Shown: in pieces, positions 53,310-63,900 of the stretch
Numbering within the stretch: the first letter of the stretch is position 1
Layout of the letters: each line of letters opens with the position of its first letter
Origin: an uncultured Clostridia bacterium
Lineage (GTDB): Bacteria > Bacillota > Clostridia > TANB77 > CAG-508
Direction: 5' to 3'
Assembly (NCBI GenBank): GCA_944392605.1
Contig: CALXXE010000011.1
Location: 1-64,000, forward strand
Length of the DNA: 64,000 bases
Program-made: the position numbers and the translations under genes
Notes under the pieces: generated by a model
What the model was told of the DNA's origin: nothing
The model's database searches: none
The model's input: only the letters and a program-made list of their open reading frames with translations

Positions 53310-53339
53310 AAAATAGGGCTATTTAAATAGCCCTATTTT
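53310..53339. terminator. Terminator of the str operon
   Basis: Adjacent complementary 15-base arms (AAAATAGGGCTATTT and complement) give a hairpin with a TTTAAA turn and T-run, 16 bases past tuf. Confidence 0.88.
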
Positions 53340-53355
53340 ATATAATAATGATATA

Positions 53356-54558
53356 TTATTCTAATATATCAGAAACAACTCCTGAACCAACTGTTCTACC
53401 ACCTTCACGAATAGCGAATCTTAATCCTTTTTCGATAGCGATAGGTGTGATTAATTCGATTGTCATAGATACGTTATCACCTGGCATAACCATTTCTGTT
53501 CCTGCAGGTAATTCGATAACACCTGTAACGTCTGTTGTTCTGAAATAGAATTGTGGTCTATATCCATTGAAGAATGGTGTATGACGTCCACCCTCTTCTT
53601 TAGTTAATACATAAACCTCAGAAGTGAATTTTGTATGTGGATGAATTGTTCCTGGTTTACAAAGAACTTGTCCTCTTTCTATTTCTTTTCTATCAATACC
53701 TCTTAATAGAACACCGATGTTATCACCAGCTTCTGCTTGGTCTAATAGTTTTCTGAACATTTCTACACCTGTAACAACAGTTTTCTTTCTTTCTGTTGTA
53801 AGACCGATGATTTCAACTTCGTCTTGAAGTTTAACTTCTCCTCTTTCTACTCTACCTGTTGCAACTGTTCCACGTCCTGTAATTGTGAATACATCTTCAA
53901 CTGGCATTAAGAATGGTTGATCAACTGGTCTTTCTGGTGTTGGGATGTAGTCATCAACTGCATCTAATAACTCTTTGATTGGTTGATATACTACATCATT
54001 AGGATCTGTTGATGTAGATTCTAGAACTTGTAGTGAAGAACCTTTTATAATTGGAACTTCATCTCCTGGGAAACCATATTCTGAAAGTAAGTCTCTAACT
54101 TCCATTTCAACTAATTCTAATAATTCTGGGTCGTCAACCATATCACATTTATTTAAATAAACAACGATATATTTAACACCAACTTGTCTAGCAAGTAAGA
54201 TATGCTCTCTTGTTTGAGGCATTGGTCCATCAGCTGCTGAAACAACTAAGATAGCACCATCCATTTGAGCAGCACCTGTAATCATGTTTTTAACATAGTC
54301 AGCATGTCCTGGGCAGTCAACGTGTGCATAGTGTCTTTTATCTGTTTCATATTCTACGTGAGCTGTGTTGATTGTGATTCCTCTTGCTTTTTCTTCTGGA
54401 GCACCGTCGATTTGATCGTATGCTTCATATTTAGCTTTACCTAATAATGATAAATATTTAGTAATAGCTGCTGTTGTTGTTGTTTTACCGTGGTCTACGT
54501 GACCAATTGTACCGATATTAACGTGTGGCTTTGTTCTTTCAAATTTTTCCTTTGCCAT
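53356..54558 (-). CDS. tuf: Elongation factor Tu
   Basis: A 400-residue EF-Tu. G1 is [19 protein letters not shown]2 is [15 protein letters not shown]3 is [15 protein letters not shown]4 is [11 protein letters not shown], and beta-barrel domains 2 and 3 end in a typical [12 protein letters not shown]. It delivers aminoacyl-tRNA to the ribosome. It is the last gene of the rpsL-rpsG-fusA-tuf operon, followed by a terminator. Only one tuf copy is seen in the window. Confidence 0.97.
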   Translation of the reverse strand: MAKEKFERTKPHVNIGTIGHVDHGKTTTTAAITKYLSLLGKAKYEAYDQIDGAPEEKARGITINTAHVEYETDKRHYAHVDCPGHADYVKNMITGAAQMDGAILVVSAADGPMPQTREHILLARQVGVKYIVVYLNKCDMVDDPELLELVEMEVRDLLSEYGFPGDEVPIIKGSSLQVLESTSTDPNDVVYQPIKELLDAVDDYIPTPERPVDQPFLMPVEDVFTITGRGTVATGRVERGEVKLQDEVEIIGLTTERKKTVVTGVEMFRKLLDQAEAGDNIGVLLRGIDRKEIERGQVLCKPGTIHPHTKFTSEVYVLTKEEGGRHTPFFNGYRPQFYFRTTDVTGVIELPAGTEMVMPGDNVSMTIELITPIAIEKGLRFAIREGGRTVGSGVVSDILE

Positions 54559-54659
54559 TTTAAATTCCTCCTTAAATTTATTATATTTTAAAAATTAAAT
54601 AACAAAATTATATTTTGCATAAGCATTTTATAACATTTTTGCTAAAAATGCAAGCTTTT

Positions 54660-56742
54660 TTATTCTTTTTTAGCTCTTGAAGATACAATTGCTTCAGAAA
54701 CTGATTTTGGAACTTCTTCATAATGAGATGGTTCCATAGAATATGTTCCTCTACCTTGTGTTCTAGAACGTAATTCTGTTGCATAACCAAACATTTCTGA
54801 TAATGGAATAAATGCATGAATTTCTTGCATTCCATCATTACCATCCATACCTTCTAGTCTACCACGTCTTGAGTTTACATCTCCTATAACGTCTCCCATG
54901 TATTCTTCTGGGACTGTTATTTCAACTTTCATAATTGGTTCTAAGATAACTGAATGAGCTTGTTTCATACCTTCCTTGAAGGCCATAGCTGCAGCAATCT
55001 TGAATGCCATTTCTGAAGAGTCAACTTCATGGTATGAACCATCAACTAAACTTACTTTGAAGTCTGTTACTGGGTAACCTGCCAAAATACCTGTTTCAGC
55101 AGCTTCTCTCATACCTTGTTCAATTGGTTTAATATATTCTTTTGGAACAGCTCCGGCCTACAATTTTACTTTCGAATTCGATTCCTTTACCTGGCTCTAA
55201 TGGTTCCATTTCAAACCAAACGTCACCATATTGTCCTTTACCACCAGATTGACGAATAAATTTACCTTGAACTCTTACTTTGTCTCTAATTGTTTCTTTG
55301 TAAGCAACTTGTGGTTTACCTACATTACATTCTACTTTAAATTCTCTCTTTAAACGATCAACGATGATATCTAGGTGTAATTCACCCATACCAGCAATAA
55401 TTGTTTGTCCAGTTTCTTGGTTTGTATGAACTTTAAATGTTGGATCTTCTTCTGCTAATTTTCCTAAAGCTACTGCCATTTTTTCTTGAGCTACTTTATC
55501 TTTAGGTTCGATAGCAATATCGATAACTGGATCTGGGAATTCCATAGACTCTAATATTACTGGATGGTCTGGATCACATAATGTGTCACCAGTTGTAACA
55601 TCTTTCATTCCTACTGCTGCTGCAATATCTCCAGAATATACTTTATCTATATCTTGTCTATGATTTGAATGCATTTGAAGAATTCTTCCAATTCTTTCTT
55701 TTTTATCTTTATTTGAGTTTAATACAGTAGATCCTGACTCTAATGTTCCTGAATATACTCTAATAAAGCATAATTTTCCAACAAATGGATCTGTTGCAAT
55801 TTTAAATGCTAATGCAGCAAATGGTTCATTATCTGAAGTTTTTCTTTCAACTTCATTACCATCTAAATCAACACCTTTAATATGTGGTACATCTAATGGT
55901 GATGGCATATAATCTATAATTGCATTTAATAATTCTTGAACTCCTTTGTTTTTGTAAGAAGATCCACATGTAACTGGAACTATTGTATTTGCTATTGTTC
56001 CCTTACGAAGACCTTTTTTGATTTCGTCTTCTGTTAAATCTCCTTCTTCTAAGTATTTCATCATTAATTCTTCATCTTGGTCTGCTGCTGCTTCAATCAT
56101 TTTTTCTCTATATTCTTTAGCTTGATCTGCCATATCTTCTGGTATATCACATTCTTCGATTTCTTTTCCTAAATCATCTTTATGAATATATGCTTTCATT
56201 TTGATTAGATCTACTATACCCTTGAATTGATCTTCTGCTCCTATTGGTAATTGTACTGGAACAGCATTTGCCTTTAATCTATTTTTTAATTGGTCTACAC
56301 AAAGCATAAAGTTTGCTCCTGTGATATCCATTTTGTTTACATATACCATTCTTGGTACTTGATATTTATCAGCTTGTCTCCAAACTGTTTCTGTTTGTGG
56401 TTGAACTCCACCTTTAGCAGCTAAAACTGTAACAGCACCGTCAAGAACTCTTAGAGATCTTTGAACTTCTACTGTAAAGTCAACGTGTCCTGGTGTGTCA
56501 ATAATGTTAATTCTATTATTTTTCCAGAAACATGTTGTGGCAGCAGATGTAATTGTTATACCTCTTTCTTGTTCTTGTTCCATCCAGTCCATTGTTGCCT
56601 CACCTTCATGAACCTCACCTATTTTATGTGTTTTACCTGTATAGAATAAGATTCTTTCAGTTGTTGTTGTTTTTCCTGCATCAATGTGGGCCATTATTCC
56701 TATATTTCTTGTTCTTTCTAGTGGGTATTCTCTTCCTGCCAT
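54660..56742 (-). CDS. fusA: Elongation factor G, reading frame broken by one base
   Basis: The first segment (56742-55129) encodes 537 residues: G1 [44 protein letters not shown], through domain IV. It then runs out of frame as [11 protein letters not shown]. The other frame resumes [25 protein letters not shown] and continues to residue 693, the normal length. One extra base (plus-strand GG at 55155-55156, or the adjacent CC) restores the gene. EF-G translocates the ribosome and is essential, so a sequencing or assembly error is most likely. It lies between rpsG and tuf. Confidence 0.93.
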
Positions 56743-56763
56743 TTTTATATTTCCCCCTCTCTT

Positions 56764-57258
<495 letters not shown>

Positions 57259-57267
57259 TTAAATATT

Positions 57268-57357
57268 AATGCTTTATATAGAAAGCATTTAGGTACTCTG
57301 AAAAGTTAATACTTTTCCGTATAGTGCTATATAATCTATATCTAAATTTAAGTACCT
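57268..57357 (-). promoter_or_regulatory. Structured rpsL-rpsG intergenic element
   Basis: In the mRNA an outer AGGTACT/AGTACCT stem (57291-57297 with 57351-57357) encloses a GAAAAGT/ACTTTTC hairpin (57300-57317) and a weaker TATAG/CTATA pairing. A separate AATGCTTT/AAAGCATT hairpin (57268-57289) then precedes the rpsG Shine-Dalgarno. No T-run follows, so it is not a terminator; an S7 autoregulatory site is possible. Confidence 0.5.
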
Positions 57358-57406
57358 TAAGTTTAGTAAGAATTATAAGCACTAATTCAATCGCTAAACC
57401 TAAAGT

Positions 57407-57820
57407 CTATTTTTTAGGTTTTTTAGCACCGTATTTTGAACGTGCTTGCATCCTGTCTTTAACACCTGCTGTATCTAATGTTCCTCTTATGATATGGTAT
57501 CTAACACCTGGAAGGTCTTTTACCCTACCACCTCTAATTAATACAACACTGTGTTCTTGTAAGTTATGTCCTATTCCTGGGATATAAGAAATAACTTCAT
57601 ACCCATTAGAAAGTCTAACTCTGGCAACTTTTCTTAATGCTGAGTTTGGCTTCTTAGGTGTAACTGTTTTAACAACTGTACAAACTCCTCTTTTTTGTGG
57701 TGATCTATTGTTAGTTACTCTTTTATTTTTAGAGTTATAACCATGACGCAAAGCTGGAGCTTTTGGTTTAGTTGTCTTTGATTTTCTTCCTTTTCTTACT
57801 AATTGATTAATTGTTGGCAC
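57407..57820 (-). CDS. rpsL: 30S ribosomal protein S12
   Basis: A 137-residue S12. It begins [23 protein letters not shown] and contains the universally conserved [20 protein letters not shown] and the decoding-site loop [30 protein letters not shown]. The wild-type lysine in TPKKPNS, whose change gives streptomycin resistance, is present. It starts with GTG at 57820 after GGAGGTG and heads the str operon from the promoter at 57909-57937. Confidence 0.97.
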   Translation of the reverse strand: MPTINQLVRKGRKSKTTKPKAPALRHGYNSKNKRVTNNRSPQKRGVCTVVKTVTPKKPNSALRKVARVRLSNGYEVISYIPGIGHNLQEHSVVLIRGGRVKDLPGVRYHIIRGTLDTAGVKDRMQARSKYGAKKPKK

Positions 57821-57908
57821 TTAAATTTCACCTCCTATTTTTTAGTTTACAAATTTATTATTTCGTTACGGAAATGCATATTACATGCAATTTACTATAA
57901 CGAATTAT

Positions 57909-57937
57909 ATTGTATCATGGAGTTATCAATAAGTCAA
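57909..57937 (-). promoter_or_regulatory. Promoter of the str operon
   Basis: Minus-strand TTGACT (57932-57937) and TACAAT (57909-57914) with a 17-base spacer, about 85 bases before rpsL. Confidence 0.65.
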
Positions 57938-57939
57938 GA

Positions 57940-57965
57940 AAAACTTGGAATTTCTTCCAAGTTTT
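57940..57965 (-). terminator. Terminator of the coiled-coil protein gene
   Basis: An 11-base perfect stem (AAAACTTGGAA and complement) with a 4-base loop and minus-strand T-run, separating the 57990 gene from the str operon promoter. Confidence 0.85.
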
Positions 57966-57989
57966 CTTAAATTTTTTATCCTATTTTTA

Positions 57990-59195
57990 TTATCTTTGTC
58001 CATCCTGGTCTTGATCTTGAGTTTTGTCTCCTCTTCTTACATCTCTTGCTGTTTGTCTAAATAATTGTTCCTCTTGACTATCTACATAATCTTTTACTAT
58101 ATCATATTTGTATGCATCTCTAAATTTCTTAGTTGACACCTCTCCTGTAGTTGATGTTTGAGTAGTAGTAGCTGGGTCAATTGTAGTCTGTTTATTAGCT
58201 TGTCTTCTTTGTCTCCAATCATCAAATCTCTTCTTAAATTGCCACCACTTGAATTTTTTAGCTGGTGGTTGTGCACTATTTGTTTGTTGTGTTACATGAC
58301 TCATAGGATCTGAAGTAAGTTTTTGTAATACGGTAGTTTTTTGTGTACCTTGTGGATCTGGATCTATTCCTAATGCTTGTCCATTTTCTACAGTTAATTG
58401 TGCTCCTGGGATTTTTTCAATAGCTTTTTGATATGTCTTTATTCTTTTATTATATCCTTTAGCAATATTATTTAATGTTTTATCTAATTTAATATTACCT
58501 TCTTTATCATGTGCAAAACTATTTTCTTCTACCAACTTCTCTAAGAAATCTTTACTTACATTTATATTGTTTTTAGAACAATGATTCATAAACATATCTA
58601 AATTTAGGTTTTTCTTTTCTACTGCTTTAGTTATTTTTTCTTGTATTTCATCTAATTTATCTTTATCTTTAACAGGATCTAATGGTTCTATTTCTGCATT
58701 TAATGATTCTAATTCTTCTTGAGCACGTACCATACCTTTTAGATTATTTCCTAATGTTGGATGCTTATCACATAAATCTATTATAACATTTAATTGATTC
58801 AATTCTGCAATTTCTTTATTAAGCTTTCTATTATATCTTTTTTCTAAAATTCCATTTATATGAGTTTCAAATTCAGGATCCTTTTTTAATTCTTCTATAT
58901 AACTATCAACTTTTTCTTTGCTATCTTCTAATTTAGTTTTTAATCCTTGAATTGCTTCTCTTACTCTTTCTTCTTCTTTTTCTGCTATTTCAACTTCGCC
59001 TTTTGCTTCCTCTATTTTTTCTGCATTTTTATCTTCTTGCGCTCTAATCAATTTTATTTGTGCATCTTGTTTTTTTCTTTTTGCTAAAATTTGTTGTCTC
59101 TCCATTCTTTGTAAAACTGTTTGTGCTTTCTGTAATTTTTGGTATGCAGCCTTATCACTTTTGTATTCATTATTAACTTTTTCATTTAATTCCAT
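57990..59195 (-). CDS. Coiled-coil protein of unknown function, 401 aa
   Basis: A 401-residue soluble protein. The first 110 residues are a long charged coiled coil (KLQKAQTVLQRMERQQILAK and onward), a helical middle follows, and the C-terminal 110 residues are basic and low-complexity, rich in Gln and Thr with a tryptophan/arginine patch (KKFKWWQFKKRFDDWRQRRQ) that may bind membrane or nucleic acid. No signal peptide. It is cotranscribed with a 46-residue acidic partner upstream. No homology recognised. Confidence 0.7.
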   Translation of the reverse strand: MELNEKVNNEYKSDKAAYQKLQKAQTVLQRMERQQILAKRKKQDAQIKLIRAQEDKNAEKIEEAKGEVEIAEKEEERVREAIQGLKTKLEDSKEKVDSYIEELKKDPEFETHINGILEKRYNRKLNKEIAELNQLNVIIDLCDKHPTLGNNLKGMVRAQEELESLNAEIEPLDPVKDKDKLDEIQEKITKAVEKKNLNLDMFMNHCSKNNINVSKDFLEKLVEENSFAHDKEGNIKLDKTLNNIAKGYNKRIKTYQKAIEKIPGAQLTVENGQALGIDPDPQGTQKTTVLQKLTSDPMSHVTQQTNSAQPPAKKFKWWQFKKRFDDWRQRRQANKQTTIDPATTTQTSTTGEVSTKKFRDAYKYDIVKDYVDSQEEQLFRQTARDVRRGDKTQDQDQDGQR

Positions 59196-59211
59196 TAAAT
59201 TTTCCTCCTAC

Positions 59212-59352
59212 TTATTCTTTATCTTCATTCTGTAGCAATTCATCACATTTCATTATTAATTCCTCTAGACCTACCTTTAAGTCCGCTAACTCTTCTGCAG
59301 ACATATTTTCTAAATCTTCTTTGTTTATTTCTAAATCGGTTAATCCTTCCAT
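59212..59352 (-). CDS. Small acidic protein, 46 aa, partner of the coiled-coil gene
   Basis: The ATG at 59352 follows GGGAGG and a clear promoter, and the 46-codon frame ends 16 bases before the coiled-coil gene. The product (MEGLTDLEINKEDLENMSAEELADL...) is acidic, helical and leucine-rich, with the look of a binding partner or coupling subunit. The basic C-terminal tail of the downstream protein could be its ligand; that is speculation. Confidence 0.6.
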   Translation of the reverse strand: MEGLTDLEINKEDLENMSAEELADLKVGLEELIMKCDELLQNEDKE

Positions 59353-59393
59353 GCTTTAACCTCCCTCATCTAAAGTATATTTATCTATTTTTT

Positions 59394-59422
59394 ATTATAA
59401 CAGAATTTTTCAAGTGTTTCAA
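59394..59422 (-). promoter_or_regulatory. Promoter of the small acidic/coiled-coil operon
   Basis: Minus-strand TTGAAA (59417-59422) and TATAAT (59394-59399) with a 17-base spacer, about 42 bases before the small gene. Confidence 0.65.
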
Positions 59423-59487
59423 CAGTTTTATGTAAATTTGCACTAATTTTAAAGAAAATGTAATATTTTGGTAACATTTGTAATATT

Positions 59488-59516
59488 AAAGACTTTAGTA
59501 TTACACTAAAGTCTTT
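59488..59516. terminator. Hairpin at the end of trmFO
   Basis: A perfect 12-base stem (AAAGACTTTAGT and complement) with a 5-base loop overlaps the trmFO stop. The minus-strand T-run after it is weak (CTTTAATATT), so it may be a poor terminator. Confidence 0.55.
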
Positions 59517-60873
59517 CTTCTAAATTTTTTAAACTTCTATTTGCTAATTCTTGATATCTAAGTTTTTTATCTTTTATTTTCTTTCCTTTTAATTCTGGTA
59601 AGATACCAAAATTTGCATTCATAGGTTGAAATCTCTCATTTGGTGTAGATATATATTTTGCTAGTGCTCCTATTACTGTAGTTTCTGGGAATATTATTTC
59701 ATTTTCATCTTTTAATTTTGCACAAGCATTTAGTGCTGCTAACATTCCTGATGAAATTGATTCTACATATCCTTCAACTCCTGTTATTTGTCCTGCAAAA
59801 AATATGTTAGGATTAGTTTTTAAGCAATATGTTTCATCTAGCAATTTACTAGAATTAATATATGTATTTCTATGCATAACTCCATATTTTACAAATTCAG
59901 CATTTTTAAGTCCTGGTATCATGCTAAATACTCTTTTTTGCTCTCCATATTTCAAATTAGTTTGAAATCCAACCATATTGTATATACTTGCTTGTTTATC
60001 ATCTTGTCTTAATTGAACAACAGCGTAAGGTCTTCTTACTGTTCTTGGATCATCAAACCCAACAGGTTTTAAAGGTCCAAATCTCAAAGTATCAATTCCT
60101 CTTTTAGCCATAATCTCTATTGGCATACAACCTTCAAATATTTCTCTTTTTTCAAAATCATGTAATGTAACAACTTCTGAGTTTACAAGTTCATTCCAAA
60201 AGTTTTCATATTCTTCTTTGTTCATAGGAAGATTTATATAGCTTTGCTCTTTTCCTTCTTGCTCTTTTAATCTTTTTTTCCACTCTTCTTCTGTCTCATA
60301 TTTCTTCTTTTCCTCTCTATATCTATCTCCATAAAAAGCTATGTTAAAATCAATACTATCTTTACTTATAATTGGTGCTGCCGCATCATAAAAATATAAT
60401 TTATCTTCACCTGTCATGTTAGCAATTTGTTTTGCTAGAGCTTCTGATGTAAGCGGTCCAGTTGCTATAATTACAATTCCTTCTTCTGTCATCTTTGAAA
60501 CATCTGTTACTTCTTCATGAATTATTTCTATCAATGGATTATTTTCAATAGTTTCAGTTACTTTTTTAGAAAAGATTTCTCTATCAACGGCTAAAGCTTG
60601 CCCTGCTGCAACACTTGTTTCATCTGCCATTCTTATTAATAAAGAATCTAATTTTCTTAATTCTTCTTTTAATAAGCCACAAGCATTTGTTAATAAATTT
60701 GATTTAAAAGAATTACTACAAACAATTTCTGCTAAATCTTTATTAGAATGTGCAGGTGAATATTTAATAGGTTTCATTTCATATAACTTTACTTTAATAT
60801 TTCTTTTAGCAATCTGGTAAGCCGCCTCTGAGCCAGCTAACCCACCACCAATTATTGTAATATAATCTTTCAT
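59506..60873 (-). CDS. trmFO: Folate-dependent tRNA m5U54 methyltransferase
   Basis: A 455-residue TrmFO (GidA-like) flavoprotein. N-terminal FAD motif IIGGGLAGSEAAYQIA, then YEMKPIKYSPAHSNKDLAEIVCSNSFKSN with the catalytic cysteine, and C-terminal FFAGQITGVEGYVESISSG. It uses methylene-THF and FADH2 to methylate U54 of the T-loop. It is transcribed after the SNF2 helicase gene, separated by a short GC-containing repeat element. Confidence 0.96.
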   Translation of the reverse strand: MKDYITIIGGGLAGSEAAYQIAKRNIKVKLYEMKPIKYSPAHSNKDLAEIVCSNSFKSNLLTNACGLLKEELRKLDSLLIRMADETSVAAGQALAVDREIFSKKVTETIENNPLIEIIHEEVTDVSKMTEEGIVIIATGPLTSEALAKQIANMTGEDKLYFYDAAAPIISKDSIDFNIAFYGDRYREEKKKYETEEEWKKRLKEQEGKEQSYINLPMNKEEYENFWNELVNSEVVTLHDFEKREIFEGCMPIEIMAKRGIDTLRFGPLKPVGFDDPRTVRRPYAVVQLRQDDKQASIYNMVGFQTNLKYGEQKRVFSMIPGLKNAEFVKYGVMHRNTYINSSKLLDETYCLKTNPNIFFAGQITGVEGYVESISSGMLAALNACAKLKDENEIIFPETTVIGALAKYISTPNERFQPMNANFGILPELKGKKIKDKKLRYQELANRSLKNLEERL

Positions 60874-60895
60874 CTAATTACTCCTTTATAAGATA

Positions 60896-60946
60896 TGTCC
60901 CAAATGCGAATTTTTTTGCGCAAAGGAAACGTCCCCAACGCGAATT
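60896..60946. repeat. Short REP-like element with two imperfect copies
   Basis: Two related 17-base copies, TGTCCCAAATGCGAATT (60896-60912) and CGTCCCCAACGCGAATT (60930-60946), flank a TTGCGCAAAGGAAA core. The DNA is richer in G and C than its surroundings. The motif resembles the short palindromic elements that accompany Y1 (REP-type) transposases in Bacillota; no transposase is nearby. Confidence 0.4.
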
Positions 60947-63900
60947 ATTCAAACAATCTCATTATTTCTTCTCTTGAGAATTTATTTATAAATGTTGTCT
61001 TTGTATCAAGCATATTATCTGCTAATTTTGCTTTCTTTTCTTGCAATTCATATATTTTTTCCTCTATTGAATTTTTAGTAATCAATTTATATACTTGTAC
61101 ATTGCTTTTTTGCCCTATTCTATAAGCTCTATCTGTTGCTTGATTTTCTGTTGATATATTCCACCAAGGATCATAATGAATCACCATATCTGCTCCTGTT
61201 AAGTTTAATCCTGTTCCTCCTGCTTTTAATGATATTAAAAACAACTTCACATCTTTATTCTCATTGAACTCATCAACCATCTTAATTCTTTCATCTACTT
61301 TTGTTGCTCCCGTTAGTTTAAAGTAGTTTATATTTCTCTTCTTTAATTCTTTTTCAATTATTCCAAACATTGATGTATATCCCGAAAATAATAGTATCTT
61401 ATGCCCACCATTTATTGCTTCTTCTATTATTTCTATACATTGCTCTAATTTACTACTTCCTTCATTATACCCTTCTATAAATAAACTTGGATGGCAACAT
61501 ATTTGTCTTAGTCTTGTTAGTGCTGCTAAGATTTGCATTTGTGAGTTTTCAAAACCACTCATTTCTATTTTATCTGCTATTTCTTGTTTTGCTCTTGCTA
61601 AATATGTTAAATATATATTTTTTTGTTCTTCATTCATTTCATTATTTAGTACTGTTACTGTCTTTTCTGGCAATTCTGTTAATACTTCTTTTTTATTTCT
61701 TCTTAGCACAAAAGGTTCTATTAACATTTTTAATTTTTGCATAGCTTTTTCGTCATTATCTTTTACTATTGGTGTTTCATACATATTTTTAAATCTTCTA
61801 TATGTAAATAGATATCCTGGCATTATAAAATCAAATATTGACCATAATTCTGCTAAAGAGTTTTCTATTGGCGTTCCTGTTAACGCATATCTAGTTTCTG
61901 CTTTTATTTGTTTTATTGCCTTTGCGTTTTTTGTAGTACTATTTTTTAAATACTGTGCTTCATCTGCTATCACAAATTTAAACTTATAATCTTTTTCTTT
62001 ATATAATTCTATATCTCTTTTTAGTAAATCATAAGATGTAATTACTAAATCATAATCATCTATCTCATCAATTAGTCTTTTTCTTTCTGATAACGTTCCT
62101 CTTATAACTGCTGTTTTTAGTTCATTTGTGAATTTTGCCGCTTCATTTTGCCAGTTTAAAGTTAGTGAACTTGGTGATACTACTAAACTTGCTTTTCTAC
62201 TTTCTTTCCCTACATAGTCTACTATCACAGACAACATTTGGATTGTTTTTCCAAGTCCCATATCATCTGCAAGAATTCCTCCAAAATGATATTTGTCTAA
62301 TGTTTTTAGCCAACGATATCCTGTTTTTTGGTAATATCTCAATACATCATTTAACTTACTAGGTATCTCTATTTCTTCTTCTAATTGCTCTTTGTTTAGT
62401 CCACTTACTATTTTCTTATATTCAGAATTTTTTAGTACCTCCGTTCCCTTTATCTCTTTTAATAATTGATTTAAATATAATGTTCTATTTACTGGTAATC
62501 GTAATTCACCATCTTCTATTTCCTTATAGTCTACTCCCATTCCAGTTGCTAATTTATCTAGAAATTCTATTTCTTTATTGTCTTCTAGATTTATAAAACT
62601 TCCATCTTTTAATCTATAATATTTCTTTCTTAAAGAATATTTTTCCATTATATCTTGTAATTCTTGTGAGTCTATATCTATTTTGCTTAAATCTATTGTA
62701 AGTAAATCATTTTCTGCCTTTACTCCAATCCCCGTCATTTTAGGGCTTCTTATTTGCTTCTTCTTGAAGTTTTCTGTTACCATTACAGCAAATTTTTGCA
62801 TATAATAATTTATATCTTCTGTTAAAAATTCATATATTTTATCGTCACTTGGCAATATAAATCTTGTATTTTTTACATCTAGCATAAATCCTGTTTTTCT
62901 AAATACGTTTAACGCTTTTGTTTCTCCAATCATATTTCTTGGAAAATTTATTTTTTCATTTTCGTTTAATGGGTTAAATTCATTTTCTTCATAACAAAAT
63001 CTAAGATCTGCTACCAAATAATCATTTTTATCAAAATCTAAAAACACTTTTACAATTAATTCTTTAGGTTTATGTTTTTCTATTTCTTCCTCAGTTAGTC
63101 CTTCTATTTTTATTGCATCTTTTACTTTTGGAGCTACTACTGCAAAAAACTCTGTTAATTCTTCTTCTCCAAATTCTATTTCTGTTACATAATTTTGTCT
63201 AAATAATTCTAATAGCTTTAAACTTGTTCTTTCAAACTCTTTGCTACACCTATACAATTTTTTATCTACTAAAATATATTTATATGTTCTTCCTCTTAAT
63301 ATAGTAATTTCATATATTTCTTTGTTTGGATATATTATATAGTTTCCTTCCTTATTCTTTTTTAATATAAAATCTAACTTTGGTTCTTCTTCTGTGAATT
63401 CTATTTTCTCTGCGGAATAATCTTTATTAAACTCTACTTCTTTTCCTTTTAATACTTCAAATAAATCATCTATTCCTGTATTGCTTAATAATATATTTGT
63501 TTCATTTAATGCTTTTCCATAATATCTAAAGTTACTGTTAGAATTTGAATTTGCATATTTTATTATCTCTGAATATTTTAATATAAAATCTAATAATGGT
63601 TTACTTTCTTCAGAAAAAGTATCTCTTGTGTGTATAAATTCTAGTTTTTGTCCATATTTATAACTTTCTTTATTTAACATCCTTGTATAAAAATCTGCCA
63701 AATTCTTGATTTTATACATTTTTTTATTTCCTATTTTAAATTCTATTTTTATATCTCCTGAAAATTTCTCATAATAAATAATAGGTTCTATTTTTATAGT
63801 CCCTTTTTGTTTTATTTCATCTTCTTCATCTGATACCCCCTCTACTTCTTCTTGATAAAAACTATTTACTATTTGTTTGAAATTTCTATGGCTTTGAGAC

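Noticed and set aside
57862-57904. Structured leader in the rpsL 5' region (TTCGTTA/TAACGAA with inner ATGCAT pairing)
   Set aside because: The predicted transcript start falls inside one arm, so the outer stem may not exist in the RNA. It was too weak to list as a feature.
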